In this document: in pieces, positions 1-8,171 of the stretch
Layout of the letters: each line of letters starts with the position of its first letter
Position numbering within the stretch: the stretch's first letter is position 1
IMG/VR virus record: IMGVR_UViG_3300008116_003012
Span: 1-64,000 of that record
Source of the DNA: a virus
Strand: one strand, 5' to 3'
Length of the DNA stretch: 64,000 bases
The notes under the pieces: model-generated
Databases searched by the model: none
What the model saw: only the letters and a program-made list of their open reading frames with translations
Told to the model about the DNA's origin: nothing
Translations under genes and position numbers: made by a program

Positions 1-882
1 GTCATTAGTCCTTCTTTTAAGTTTGATATTTATTTTAGTCATGACAATGAATATGATCGTAAAATGAATCATGTATTTCTTAACGGGGATCATTATGATG
101 GTATTATGTTAATGAGTAAGCATCGACCAGTTAGTGAAAGAGAATTTAATAGTAGATTCTTGATTACCCGCAAAGAATGGAACATACAAGCAAGCACCCC
201 AAAATCTAAAATTTATGATATTGTCTTTATAAGCTATAACGAACCTAATGCAGACAGTAATTTCCAAGCACTAAAAGATAAACAACCTACTGCTAAAAGA
301 GTACACGGAGTTAAAGGTATTCATAATGCTCATATAAAAGCAGCTGAAATATCTGATACTCCGTTATTCTGGGTAGTTGACGGTGATGCTTTAATATTAG
401 ACAGTTTCAACTTTGACTATCACGTACCTACATGGGACGCTGAAACAGTTCATGTATGGAGAAGTAAAAATCCTATTAATAATTTAGAATACGGATATGG
501 AGGAGTTAAACTCTTACCTAGACAACTAACACTAGGTATGGACACTAGTTCAACTGATATGACAACTAGTATCAGTAACAATTTTAAAATAATGGATAAC
601 GCCAGCAACATTACAGCGTTTAATACAGATCCTTTTAACACATGGAAAAGTGCATTTAGAGAATGTGTTAAATTAGCCAGCAAATCTATTAATAGACAAG
701 TAACGGAAGAAACAGAACAGCGCCTTGATACATGGTGTACACAAGGCGCTGATAAATTGTTTGGGGAATATGCTATTGCAGGAGCAGTAGCAGGTAAACT
801 ATTTGCCGAAACACAACCAACCGAAACTCATAGGATTAATGATTTCGATTGGTTGTATAAAACATTTAAATTAAATTTCTAA
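1..882 (+). CDS. glycosyltransferase-like protein, 5'-partial
   Basis: The frame is open from base 1, so the true start lies outside the window; the first internal ATG at 64 is probably not the start. The protein has a segment reading DIVFISYNEP, followed about 60 residues later by FWVVDGDA, a DxD-type acidic motif as in nucleotide-sugar-dependent glycosyltransferases. It ends in a tryptophan and tyrosine-rich tail. Similar large proteins occur in aquatic T4-like phages, where the acceptor is unknown. It is convergent with thyX and overlaps its 3' end by 12 bases. The assignment as a glycosyltransferase is inference from the DxD context only. Confidence 0.55.
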   Translation, partial: VISPSFKFDIYFSHDNEYDRKMNHVFLNGDHYDGIMLMSKHRPVSEREFNSRFLITRKEWNIQASTPKSKIYDIVFISYNEPNADSNFQALKDKQPTAKRVHGVKGIHNAHIKAAEISDTPLFWVVDGDALILDSFNFDYHVPTWDAETVHVWRSKNPINNLEYGYGGVKLLPRQLTLGMDTSSTDMTTSISNNFKIMDNASNITAFNTDPFNTWKSAFRECVKLASKSINRQVTEETEQRLDTWCTQGADKLFGEYAIAGAVAGKLFAETQPTETHRINDFDWLYKTFKLNF

Positions 883-1545
883 AGGAAATACTTCGGAAAT
901 AATCTTAGCACATGCTTGAGCAATCTCCATGTGCTCTTTTTGCGTTCCGTTTTCCTTACGCAAGTTAATGTAATGAATCCAACTACGGATAGTTCCGTTC
1001 ATATACATGCGACTTACTGTAAGTCCTTCAGGAAGAACGGCTCGAGCTTGTTCTTTAGCAATGCCATTTGCAATAGCCCATTTGTATTCTTTTTCTACTG
1101 CAAATAGCACACGCTTTTGAGCACGTTCCCATTCAATAGCCAGTAAACGTTGGCTTTCGTCGTTCATATCAAACTCAACACTGTTCTGTCTATTCTTTGT
1201 GTCCTGAAAACGTGCTTCACGGACTACAAACGCTTCTCCTAATTCTGCTGTAGGATCAGCATAGCGTTGACTAAACTCTTGAAAACTAAATGAACGATGA
1301 CGTAGAATTTGTCGAGCAATATCTCTAGTAGTTTCAATTTCAATACAAGCTGAAACCATTTCGAGAGGTGACCAATGTTGATGTTTGATCAAATACTTAA
1401 TTAGTTTTTCACTAGTTTCTGTATTGAACTGATTAGCAGGATTACTTACACGAGCACAGTATGCAACAAGATCAAGAGCATCTTCAATGTCTTGATTTTG
1501 AAATTCCTCTGTGGGCTTGCTATAAGATACTAATTTAACTTTCAT
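871..1545 (-). CDS. thyX: flavin-dependent thymidylate synthase ThyX
   Basis: Makes dTMP from dUMP using methylene-tetrahydrofolate and FADH2/NADPH, so supplying thymidine for phage DNA. The ThyX signature RHRSFS (residues 82-87) followed by QEFSQRYA is present, and the length of 224 aa is normal for the family. The start ATG overlaps the stop of the gene upstream (1542-1862) by four bases. It works with the dUTPase (41451-41885) and dCMP deaminase (38774-39292) in this window, which both feed dUMP. It is the last gene of the leftmost minus-strand operon and runs tail-to-tail into the partial plus-strand gene. Confidence 0.95.
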   Translation of the reverse strand: MKVKLVSYSKPTEEFQNQDIEDALDLVAYCARVSNPANQFNTETSEKLIKYLIKHQHWSPLEMVSACIEIETTRDIARQILRHRSFSFQEFSQRYADPTAELGEAFVVREARFQDTKNRQNSVEFDMNDESQRLLAIEWERAQKRVLFAVEKEYKWAIANGIAKEQARAVLPEGLTVSRMYMNGTIRSWIHYINLRKENGTQKEHMEIAQACAKIISEVFPLEI

Positions 1546-1862
1546 TTTAGCTTTCTATTGTTTAAGAATTTTTTAGTGTGTTTGATCATGTCTTTTTTAA
1601 TACGATCTGTGTCTAACTTGAAATCAATTTTATCAATGTCATCTTCGTATTGGCGAATAATTTCTTTGATTTCTTTTTCAAAGACATCCCAGCTCTGAGC
1701 CTTTAAGTTTTTTTTAAAATCTATTTCCCAAACTTTGGTGTTTTTAAATGTAATTTCAATAGTGTGTACATAAACAAGGGGAACTACATTTAATGTAACT
1801 TCCCCGAATATCTCAGGCCATAAATCTACTACATCTTTGGGAAGAGTCTTCCCATTATTCAC
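1542..1862 (-). CDS. conserved phage protein, function unknown
   Basis: A 106-aa soluble protein with no signal peptide or membrane segment. The N-terminal part contains LPKDVVDLWPEIFG and the C-terminal half is rich in Lys, Asp and Glu and probably helical. I recognise it only as a type of small protein conserved in aquatic T4-like phages. It overlaps both neighbours by 4 to 8 bases, so it is co-translated with thyX. No catalytic motif is visible and no function is proposed. Confidence 0.75.
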   Translation of the reverse strand: MNNGKTLPKDVVDLWPEIFGEVTLNVVPLVYVHTIEITFKNTKVWEIDFKKNLKAQSWDVFEKEIKEIIRQYEDDIDKIDFKLDTDRIKKDMIKHTKKFLNNRKLK

Positions 1863-2499
1863 TTACTGCTTCTTTTTTCTTTTTAGTAGTTGGAACTAGT
1901 GCTTCTGCCTGGCGTCTTAGTTCTGCCGCTTCTTTGCTTAGACGATCTGCATCACTGCGGAATTTCTTAGCTTGATCTTCAACAGACAATGGAGCAGAAA
2001 CAACAGGCTGTACATCTTCATTAACAGATCCTGAGGTTGTTTTACCTGCATTACTAATGTCTTTTACAGTGGCAACTTCTTGAACTTCTACGTTCGGAGG
2101 CACAGCATTTGGATCCTTGACTGAAAGGTCATCAACGGCTGTTCCTCTTTGTTCAGCGATCAATTGATTAAGCTCTGCCAAAGAAATCGATGCTTGAAAG
2201 TTAGGAGTCATTTCTACTTTATCAGTGCCTACTTTAATTAGCTTTCCTTGAACATGTAGTGTAGGAAGCATAGTACTACCATCTGGAAACTTTGCTCTTG
2301 CAAGTACTTCGTGAAACTCAAATGCTTGCTGAGCCGCAGGACTTTCAACAAGTTGAATAAGAGAATTATGTTGGTCGTCTAGTAGATTCTCTGTAGGAAC
2401 TACTAAACAATTATACGCATCACCTGGAAGTGTTCTAAATGCTACTAGTACTTTTTTTCCTGTAGCTTTAATTTTTCCTACATGTTTTAGATCTGCCAT
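1855..2499 (-). CDS. conserved phage protein with charged C-terminal tail
   Basis: A 214-aa protein. The N-terminal 120 residues look like a compact mixed alpha/beta domain (KIKATGKKVLVAFRTLPGD near the start). Residues from about 120 are low-complexity, and the C-terminus is a predicted helix rich in Ala, Lys and Glu that ends in a KKKK run. Similar N-terminal domains occur in T4-like phages of aquatic bacteria without assigned function. It sits one base from the paralogous pair 2501-2934, suggesting one transcript from the promoter at 2951-2979. Confidence 0.75.
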   Translation of the reverse strand: MADLKHVGKIKATGKKVLVAFRTLPGDAYNCLVVPTENLLDDQHNSLIQLVESPAAQQAFEFHEVLARAKFPDGSTMLPTLHVQGKLIKVGTDKVEMTPNFQASISLAELNQLIAEQRGTAVDDLSVKDPNAVPPNVEVQEVATVKDISNAGKTTSGSVNEDVQPVVSAPLSVEDQAKKFRSDADRLSKEAAELRRQAEALVPTTKKKKEAVSE

Positions 2500-2500
2500 G

Positions 2501-2728
2501 TTATTCTCCTTGTGGTGCTTGTGTTGACTGTGCTTTTGCAGCCTCTAAGAATGCATTGACCTTGTCGAATAGCACTCCAACGGATGATAATTCGTTAGCT
2601 TTAAAGGCACCCCTCTGAGTTACTACTTCGATTAAATTTCGAATAGCAGCCAAATCATTTAAGTTAAGTTCAGGTTTCGGTGCATCTGTTACTTGTTCTT
2701 GAGTAACTTCGTTTACTTGTTCAGTCAT
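2501..2728 (-). CDS. small conserved phage protein, paralogue of 2725-2934
   Basis: A 75-aa protein whose core (LNDLAAIRNLIEVVTQRGAF, then a helix ending in FLEAAK) is clearly related to the product of the adjacent gene 2725-2934. The two overlap by four bases (ATGA). This arrangement indicates a tandem duplication. It is predicted to be all-helical with an acidic, Gln-rich N-terminal tail. No function is known to me. Confidence 0.75.
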   Translation of the reverse strand: MTEQVNEVTQEQVTDAPKPELNLNDLAAIRNLIEVVTQRGAFKANELSSVGVLFDKVNAFLEAAKAQSTQAPQGE

Positions 2729-2934
2729 TTAGACTCTCCTTGTTGTTTTACTGATTCTAAAAATGCCATCAGCTTATTATAAGTCTGTCCTACAACCATC
2801 ATTTCAGTTGGTTTAAACGCACCTCTTTGACTAGCAATATCGATAATGCTTTTTATAGCTACTAAGTCATTGATCGTTAGTTGAGTCTGATCTTGTGCAG
2901 TTTCTTGTGATTGGGTATTTTCATTTTCACTCAT
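2725..2934 (-). CDS. small conserved phage protein, paralogue of 2501-2728
   Basis: A 69-aa protein with core LTINDLVAIKSIIDIASQRG and a C-terminal helix with FLESVKQQ, matching 2501-2728 across the whole core. The Shine-Dalgarno sequence AGGAG is about 9 bases upstream of the ATG. It is the first gene after the promoter-like sequence at 2951-2979, so it probably leads the transcript that continues through thyX. Function unknown. Confidence 0.75.
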   Translation of the reverse strand: MSENENTQSQETAQDQTQLTINDLVAIKSIIDIASQRGAFKPTEMMVVGQTYNKLMAFLESVKQQGESK

Positions 2935-2950
2935 GTGAGTACTCCTTTCT

Positions 2951-2979
2951 ATTATATATGCTTATAATTTATCTATCAG
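2951..2979 (-). promoter_or_regulatory. sigma70-type promoter, moderate match
   Basis: On the minus strand, CTGATA (4 of 6 to TTGACA) is followed after 17 bases by an exact TATAAT. It lies 17 bases upstream of the start of 2725-2934 and overlaps the last codons of 2976-3254. The spacer also holds AGATAAATTATAAG, which resembles the late motif. Confidence 0.45.
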
Positions 2980-3254
2980 ATAAGATCTGGACAAGCAAGT
3001 TTGAAAAAACTAAGTTCTTTCTCTTGTTCAAATCCAATCCGAGTAGTGAACACAATAGTATTGTCAATAATACCTATATACTGACCTATGTAATATCTAC
3101 CGTTTAAATTTTGACTAATCCAATTGTCTAGTTTATTAACAAACGAAGGATTAAATTTTGGAATTTCTGTATAGACAAAATGATGTGCTGGGAATTCCAC
3201 TTTACGGATACCCAGCACATTTAGCGGATTTACTTTACCGTTTTTAAGAGCCAT
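2976..3254 (-). CDS. small conserved phage protein, function unknown
   Basis: A 92-aa protein starting MALKNGKVNPLNVLGIRKVE, with several aromatic residues and predicted beta strands (GQYIGIIDNTIVFTTRIGFE). No membrane segment or metal-binding motif. It follows the VWA gene with no spacer (stop at 3255-3257), so it is probably translated from the same mRNA and may be functionally tied to the MoxR/VWA pair. That link is inference from position. Confidence 0.7.
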   Translation of the reverse strand: MALKNGKVNPLNVLGIRKVEFPAHHFVYTEIPKFNPSFVNKLDNWISQNLNGRYYIGQYIGIIDNTIVFTTRIGFEQEKELSFFKLACPDLI

Positions 3255-4466
3255 TTAACTTCTTGCTTCTTCTTGATAATATGCATAAGTACCGAAAGGA
3301 GGTACAATAGTATTATTGCCGTGAATGATGAATACTGTATCACAGTAGTTCTCATCACCCCAAGATCCCCAAGGATATCCGTCTGTGAACATGATAAACT
3401 TTTTAGGGTTGATATCATTGTGCTTCATGTATTCCCAGTTGGCGTCAAATTCAGTACCACCGCCGCCCATAGGCTCGTATTCGGTAATGTCGTTGCCGCC
3501 ATAACCATCAAAGTCTTGTTCATTATAAACCTTAGTGTCAAAGCACCAGATTTTGATGTTATAGTCTTTGTATTCGTCCATGATGCCTTTGATTTCTGTT
3601 AAGAAGTCTTTGGCCTGTTCATCGCTGATAGAACCTGACATGTCAATACTAATACAAATATCAATAGTCTCATCAAAGTTCATGCCAGGCAAAATAGCAC
3701 CAGTATGCCAACCTTTGCGGCTAGGACGAGCAAAAGTATAGTCGTTGCGGATAGTACTTTGGATTTGCTGACGCAAAATCTGACGCCAGTTCATTTTAGG
3801 CTCAGTCAATTCACGGATCAAACGTTGAATTTCTGCCGGAGTGTTACCTGCACCAGCAGCCTGCGCCGCCGCAATGCTGGCTTCGCGAATCTCGTCACGG
3901 ATTTGTTTTAACTCTTCTTTAGTGTACTGCGGCTTGCCTCCTTGTCCAGGTTGCTTGCCCTGTCCGTTGCCTTGTCCATCGCCTTCCCAATCAATGTGCT
4001 GATCCAGCAATTGGCCTAATGCATCTAAATCTTTGCCGTCTTCTTCTTCATAGATTTCGTCATACACTTGTTCTGCACTCTTGCCGTAGTGCTTTGGATC
4101 GTGATAGATTTTAATGTCTTTAAAATTGCCATCACCGATTTTATCACGAACTAACTGACCGTTTACACAATAGTCGATAGCGGCGTTCCAAATTTTCTTA
4201 TTACGATTTTCGGTACGTGCAATATGATCGAATACGTTGTGTAGAATTTCATGAGCTACAACAAACTCTACCTGTTTAGCTGTGAGCTTCTCAAAAAACG
4301 GACGGCTATAAAACAAATGGCGTCCGTCAGTTGCCGCAGTAGTACACCAATCACTGGCATCTACAATTTTCAAACGGGTTGCCATGTTACCAAAGAATGG
4401 ATGGCGCAGTAGCAGGCCAATACGAGCTACAATAATCTTATCTACAACAGGGTCTAAATGTGTCAT
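3255..4466 (-). CDS. VWA-like protein with N-terminal metallopeptidase-like domain (DUF2201 type)
   Basis: A 403-aa protein with two recognisable parts. The N-terminal domain carries HEILH at residues 72-76, a zincin-type HExxH motif. A Gly/Gln-rich linker (about 160-180) and a helical part lead to a C-terminal VWA-like domain with the MIDAS motif DMSGS at 275-279, and a later FTDGYPWG segment. This architecture is known in bacteria as a partner of MoxR-type AAA ATPases, and the adjacent upstream gene is such an ATPase. Such pairs act as metal-dependent chaperone or remodelling machines; the target here is unknown. It has its own exact sigma70 promoter (4497-4525). Confidence 0.85.
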   Translation of the reverse strand: MTHLDPVVDKIIVARIGLLLRHPFFGNMATRLKIVDASDWCTTAATDGRHLFYSRPFFEKLTAKQVEFVVAHEILHNVFDHIARTENRNKKIWNAAIDYCVNGQLVRDKIGDGNFKDIKIYHDPKHYGKSAEQVYDEIYEEEDGKDLDALGQLLDQHIDWEGDGQGNGQGKQPGQGGKPQYTKEELKQIRDEIREASIAAAQAAGAGNTPAEIQRLIRELTEPKMNWRQILRQQIQSTIRNDYTFARPSRKGWHTGAILPGMNFDETIDICISIDMSGSISDEQAKDFLTEIKGIMDEYKDYNIKIWCFDTKVYNEQDFDGYGGNDITEYEPMGGGGTEFDANWEYMKHNDINPKKFIMFTDGYPWGSWGDENYCDTVFIIHGNNTIVPPFGTYAYYQEEARS

Positions 4467-4496
4467 TAATTGCTCCGAATAATACTGTATGTATAT

Positions 4497-4525
4497 ATTA
4501 TAACAGGACCCGTAGGTCCTGTCAA
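4497..4525 (-). promoter_or_regulatory. exact consensus sigma70 promoter
   Basis: TTGACA (4525-4520), 17-base spacer, TATAAT (4502-4497) on the minus strand; both hexamers are perfect. It lies 31 bases upstream of the VWA start. The spacer and the end of the -35 are formed by an inverted repeat (4503-4522), so the element could also be an operator or the terminator of the moxR-like gene. Confidence 0.85.
4503..4522 (-). terminator. 8-bp inverted repeat between -35 and -10, terminator or operator
   Basis: ACAGGACC pairs with GGTCCTGT around a four-base loop. It lies 21 bases beyond the stop of the ATPase gene, but it is followed by TATAATATAT rather than a T run, so as a terminator it would be weak. 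Its position inside the promoter spacer makes an operator equally plausible. Confidence 0.5.
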
Positions 4526-4542
4526 TTGATTTTGGCTAGCGA

Positions 4543-5634
4543 TCAACGCTTTTCTGTAGCTGCCGCAATATACTTGCCAAATTTGGAGTGGAAATCATCG
4601 AAACATTTGATTTCGTCTGGATCCAAAGGCAGTTGATATTGTGTCAATGCCAGTTTAGTACCCATAACAACCAATTCGGTTTCGAAATTGTCCATCATAA
4701 ATTGGAAGAAGTTACTGGCCTGATCGTTCCAATCTTTGGCTTTCTTTTCGCAAGCATCTTTGAGCTCATAACACAGGCTAACAGTCAACGAATACATAGC
4801 GGAGATTTCCTTAGTATCCATTTTCTTAACCTTACCAGAAAGGATGTCTGTAGGGTTAGGCAGCTTAGATGCCACTTTACGGTGTGCCATAAACTTGATA
4901 GCAAGACCTTCGCCTACTGCACCGCTAGCCAAATCAGTCAATGTGCTTTCGTCCTCGTCTTCATCAAACAACAGTTCGGATACAAAACTCCAGCTACGAG
5001 GAGTAGCGAATGCTTTGGAGCCACTCTTTGGATCAAAGTCATACAAATCCTTCTTGCTAAAAGTCAAGAAGCCAACAACGTCCTTATGGATACGGTTGTC
5101 AGTAGCCCAAGAGAACCAGTCATCCCAATCAACGCTCATTTCCAAGTGAACGAAGCGGTTAGCCAACGGAGCAGGCATACGATAAGTAACACCTTTATCT
5201 GCTTCACGGTTACCAGCCGCCACAATAAACACATTATCGGGCAGTGTATAAGTACCAACCTTACGGTTCAGTACCAATTGGTATGCCGCAGCCTGTACAG
5301 CAGGAGCAGCCGAGTTCATTTCATCCATAAACAGAATGATCTGATCATGCTTTGCAGCCATTTCTGCATCTGGAAGTTCAATAGGAGGAGCCCAATTCAT
5401 GCGACCTGCATTGGCATCAAAGTAAGGGATACCTTTAATGTCGGTAGGTTCCCAAAGGCTCAAACGGATATCAATAACATGAGCATCCAATTCAGCACCA
5501 ATTTGTTTGATGATATCGGACTTACCAATTCCTGGAGGACCCCACAGGAAGATTGGACGCTGTGCCTTAAATGCACGACGAATTGCTTTTTTGCCAGTTT
5601 TCGGGCCAACGGTGCGTGAAATAATCTCGCTCAT
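4543..5634 (-). CDS. MoxR-family AAA ATPase
   Basis: A 363-aa AAA+ ATPase. Walker A is GPPGIGKS (32-39) and Walker B ends in LFMDEMN (about 101-107), typical of the MoxR branch, followed by a sensor-like AAGNREAD segment. MoxR ATPases work with VWA-domain proteins, and the next gene downstream (3255-4466) encodes one. A phage-encoded pair could remodel a host or virion complex; the substrate is not evident. It has a good promoter at 5684-5712. The 343-aa open frame on the opposite strand is a shadow. Confidence 0.9.
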   Translation of the reverse strand: MSEIISRTVGPKTGKKAIRRAFKAQRPIFLWGPPGIGKSDIIKQIGAELDAHVIDIRLSLWEPTDIKGIPYFDANAGRMNWAPPIELPDAEMAAKHDQIILFMDEMNSAAPAVQAAAYQLVLNRKVGTYTLPDNVFIVAAGNREADKGVTYRMPAPLANRFVHLEMSVDWDDWFSWATDNRIHKDVVGFLTFSKKDLYDFDPKSGSKAFATPRSWSFVSELLFDEDEDESTLTDLASGAVGEGLAIKFMAHRKVASKLPNPTDILSGKVKKMDTKEISAMYSLTVSLCYELKDACEKKAKDWNDQASNFFQFMMDNFETELVVMGTKLALTQYQLPLDPDEIKCFDDFHSKFGKYIAAATEKR

Positions 5635-5683
5635 AAATACTCCAGGGTTAAAAAATTGTTAAGAACTAACTGTCTATGTATCT

Positions 5684-5712
5684 ATTATAACGCCATAAGC
5701 AGTCTACGTCAA
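5684..5712 (-). promoter_or_regulatory. near-consensus sigma70 promoter
   Basis: TTGACG (5712-5707, 5 of 6), 17 bases, exact TATAAT (5689-5684), on the minus strand, 50 bases upstream of the MoxR-like ATPase start. No hairpin overlaps it. Confidence 0.75.
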
Positions 5713-5728
5713 CAATTTTTTAGGAGTT

Positions 5729-6127
5729 TTAGTCCGTTTGGCTGTCTTTATTTCGGGCGTTCATTGCTTTGACTAGCCCATATTTTCGAATATCGTCCGA
5801 AAACATGTGTAGCTCAAAGGCTTTTTTTTCGCTAAAAACGGTTAAACTTTGAAAAGTTAAGTAATAAGGACAGTCCAAATATCTATCAAAAAATATAATA
5901 ACCTGCGGACTAATTTCTATCTTATCAGTAAATGGAATTTCGTGTTCTTGTAGAGAAAGATCTTTTACTAAAAACTCATATCCTTCATCGCTCAACCTTA
6001 AGCCGCCATCTTTTTTAGTTCGATGATTTTGCCACCACTTTTGCAGATGAAGTTTGACATTGGCTTCATCTGTGCTTTTACCTAGTTCATTTAAGAAAAT
6101 TTTGGTATATGTCTCTTTTGAGATCAT
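5729..6127 (-). CDS. conserved phage protein, function unknown
   Basis: A 132-aa protein with a KKDGGLRLSDEGYEFL segment (about 38-53) that I associate with conserved hypothetical proteins of aquatic T4-like phages. The rest is mixed alpha/beta with an aromatic-rich middle (IIFFDRYLDCPYYLTF). It overlaps the upstream gene by four bases. No enzyme motif is visible. Confidence 0.7.
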   Translation of the reverse strand: MISKETYTKIFLNELGKSTDEANVKLHLQKWWQNHRTKKDGGLRLSDEGYEFLVKDLSLQEHEIPFTDKIEISPQVIIFFDRYLDCPYYLTFQSLTVFSEKKAFELHMFSDDIRKYGLVKAMNARNKDSQTD

Positions 6128-6408
6128 TTTAATGTTTCACCCGAAGTTAATCTAACTACTTGAAAGTCTTCGCAATTAAATGTTTTATTCAATTTTTTAG
6201 CCAAATTAACAGCGTGTCCGGGATTACTAAATGAAACTTTTTTGTATTTAGGACCAGGATAACTAGTTAAACTATTAAAACTCTTAAGGTTAAAGGGCTG
6301 ATTCTTATAGAATACAGCCCATATTGCGTCAGATTCTAAAATCTGTTCACTCTTATAGTTTTTCTTATTAGTATATTCCAATAACACTTTAGGTTTTGGT
6401 CTACTCAT
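6124..6408 (-). CDS. conserved phage protein, function unknown
   Basis: A 94-aa basic protein with SYPGPKYKKVSFSNPGHAVN in the middle. Preceded by a late-type promoter motif 26 bases upstream of its ATG, so it may be expressed late together with 5729-6127. No known domain recognised. Confidence 0.7.
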   Translation of the reverse strand: MSRPKPKVLLEYTNKKNYKSEQILESDAIWAVFYKNQPFNLKSFNSLTSYPGPKYKKVSFSNPGHAVNLAKKLNKTFNCEDFQVVRLTSGETLK

Positions 6409-6433
6409 GTATGCGTCCTTTTTAATGTACGCA

Positions 6434-6443
6434 TATATTTATC
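6434..6443 (-). promoter_or_regulatory. T4-like late promoter motif
   Basis: GATAAATATA on the minus strand, 26 bases upstream of the start of 6124-6408 and next to the stop of 6444-6689. One of eleven similar sites in the window. Confidence 0.55.
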
Positions 6444-6689
6444 TTAATTATTAGAAAAGCCGCCGCCATCCATTTGTACAGAAACTGTGCCAGTTCCTTG
6501 TGCTTCTTTAAGTTCCATAAGAAGTTTGTCATAGTCCATAAGAAGTTTAGAACTAACTTCACCTAAACAAAAAGCAAGATTTTTTGCAGATTTTATATCT
6601 ATCTTAACTTCTTTTTGTTGGCTTAATTCAGCAGCCTTTACTTGTTGTAAAAACTGCTGGATAGGAATAGTATTAATCGGATTTGGCAT
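6444..6689 (-). CDS. small conserved phage protein
   Basis: An 81-aa protein, mostly helical, with a Gly-rich end (MDGGGFSNN). The middle (KIDIKSAKNLAFCLGEVSSK) resembles small conserved proteins of aquatic T4-like phages. It overlaps the upstream gene by 17 bases. Function unknown. Confidence 0.65.
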   Translation of the reverse strand: MPNPINTIPIQQFLQQVKAAELSQQKEVKIDIKSAKNLAFCLGEVSSKLLMDYDKLLMELKEAQGTGTVSVQMDGGGFSNN

Positions 6690-7152
6690 TTGATAGAACC
6701 TGCTTCATTTCTAATTCTGTTTTGAACGGTCCTTTACTTTCATAACGTTCAATAGTAATTAGCTTAGGACAAAGGCTTTTAACCCATCCTTTATCGAATT
6801 TAATGATGTAATAGCCAGCACAATAGATGCTTTTACTTTCTGGACTCTTTGTAAACAATGGCAATCGCTTCTGTACATTAAACATAGGATTGTGCGGATA
6901 ACAACTAGTTGGATATCCATGAACATCTCTAACTTCTTGATGACTAATAGTTGTTTTGATCTTGCTACCAAAGAAATTTTTACCAAATGCCTTTGTAAGT
7001 TCTTCTTTTTTGTTAAACCAACTCTCACCAGTTTTAGAACTTAGAATAAATTTGTTGTTTTCTTTCTTATGTAGCGTTCCGACTTTTTCGCCGTCTTGTT
7101 CTACAATCCAAAATTTACCATCAACAATAGGTTTTGCGTGAATTTCTGTCAT
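6673..7152 (-). CDS. conserved phage protein, function unknown
   Basis: A 159-aa protein with an N-terminal beta-rich part (DGKFWIVEQDGEKVGTLHKK), a central Pro/Cys-containing loop (YPTSCYPHNPMFN) and a basic C-terminal half. It overlaps the 5'-nuclease gene stop by one base and is probably co-transcribed with it. I know homologues only as hypothetical proteins of T4-like phages. Confidence 0.7.
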   Translation of the reverse strand: MTEIHAKPIVDGKFWIVEQDGEKVGTLHKKENNKFILSSKTGESWFNKKEELTKAFGKNFFGSKIKTTISHQEVRDVHGYPTSCYPHNPMFNVQKRLPLFTKSPESKSIYCAGYYIIKFDKGWVKSLCPKLITIERYESKGPFKTELEMKQVLSNAKSD

Positions 7153-8171
7153 TAGTTAGTCTCTGTTAGTTTGCGCCAAGTTACATCTCGTTCAGGAAAT
7201 TTAGCTTGGAAAGGTTCTGCGTATTGTTGGATACTATCCATGATACGTTTCATGTCATACAATTGACAAAATTTTAATAGTCTAATACCGACTTGAGTTA
7301 CTTCTTTAGGAACAGCACCTGCATCAATTGTTTCTTTAATAAGAGTTTTAATCTCAGGGGGTTGTGCTGTAAGGTCAATGAGTACACGATTACGATTGTA
7401 GTCATCTATTACACGATGTTCTTGACCTTCGTGATCTACCCAACGTTGCAACATGAGATTGTTCCACGAAAATCCTTTACTGTTACGATCTTCAAATGCT
7501 TCAGTTAATCCCACTTTGTTCTTACTGCCTTTAGTACGCACACCGGGATATGCTGAAAAGACGTTGTCGCTAGTATCACCTCGAACACACTTTTCAAATA
7601 ACAACCATTCGGGATTAGGAACAGCTTTAGGTTCGCCTGTCTTTTTATCTTTAACTGGCTTGCCTTTTTTATCAAAGATGCCTTCTAGTGTATATGTTTC
7701 TTCTGCAACACCATTGTATTGTTTGACGTTAGAAGCCAGCAACTGGTGAAAGTCACTGTCTGTCGAAATGATAACATGATCACTGTTAGGATGAGCTTGG
7801 ATGAAGCCTGCAATTAAATCATCTGCTTCTAGTTGCGGATGACGTAGTACAGTACAATTAGTCTTCTCTCCTACAAAATCTTTAAACGCATCAAAAGTTT
7901 CCCAGAACAATTTATCTTCTTCTTGTTCTTTAACAGTCATTGCGGCACGAGTTTCGGCACGATTTGCTTTGTAGGGTTTATAAAAGTCTTTGCGCCAGCT
8001 ACGACCTTCGAGGCAGAATACAACATGAGCTCCGTTAAAATCTTGCCATGCCTTTTTAACACTATTAAGCATAATGTGTAGAGCCATGCCTACTTTAATG
8101 TCAGCATCTCCGCGGACAGTATGTCTAGCTCGAAAGAATGTGTTAGCAGTGTCAACTAAAATATATGTCAT
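7152..8171 (-). CDS. rnh: 5'-3' exonuclease / RNase H (T4 Rnh, FEN-like)
   Basis: A 339-aa member of the 5'-nuclease (FEN/PIN-like) family that in T4 removes RNA primers from Okazaki fragments. Visible acidic active-site motifs are LVDTAN at the N-terminus, QLEADDLI, ISTDSDFHQL and CVRGDTSDNV followed by a GV motif (helix-hairpin-helix region). The length is close to T4 RNase H (305 aa), with a Lys-rich insert (DKKGKPVKDKKTGEPK) before the last metal motif. It would act at the fork with the polymerase and clamp encoded at 18920-22258. Confidence 0.88.
   Translation of the reverse strand: MTYILVDTANTFFRARHTVRGDADIKVGMALHIMLNSVKKAWQDFNGAHVVFCLEGRSWRKDFYKPYKANRAETRAAMTVKEQEEDKLFWETFDAFKDFVGEKTNCTVLRHPQLEADDLIAGFIQAHPNSDHVIISTDSDFHQLLASNVKQYNGVAEETYTLEGIFDKKGKPVKDKKTGEPKAVPNPEWLLFEKCVRGDTSDNVFSAYPGVRTKGSKNKVGLTEAFEDRNSKGFSWNNLMLQRWVDHEGQEHRVIDDYNRNRVLIDLTAQPPEIKTLIKETIDAGAVPKEVTQVGIRLLKFCQLYDMKRIMDSIQQYAEPFQAKFPERDVTWRKLTETN

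Noticed and set aside
4588-5619. 343-aa open frame on the plus strand
   Set aside because: Antisense shadow of the MoxR-like ATPase; no ribosome binding site and no recognisable protein pattern.
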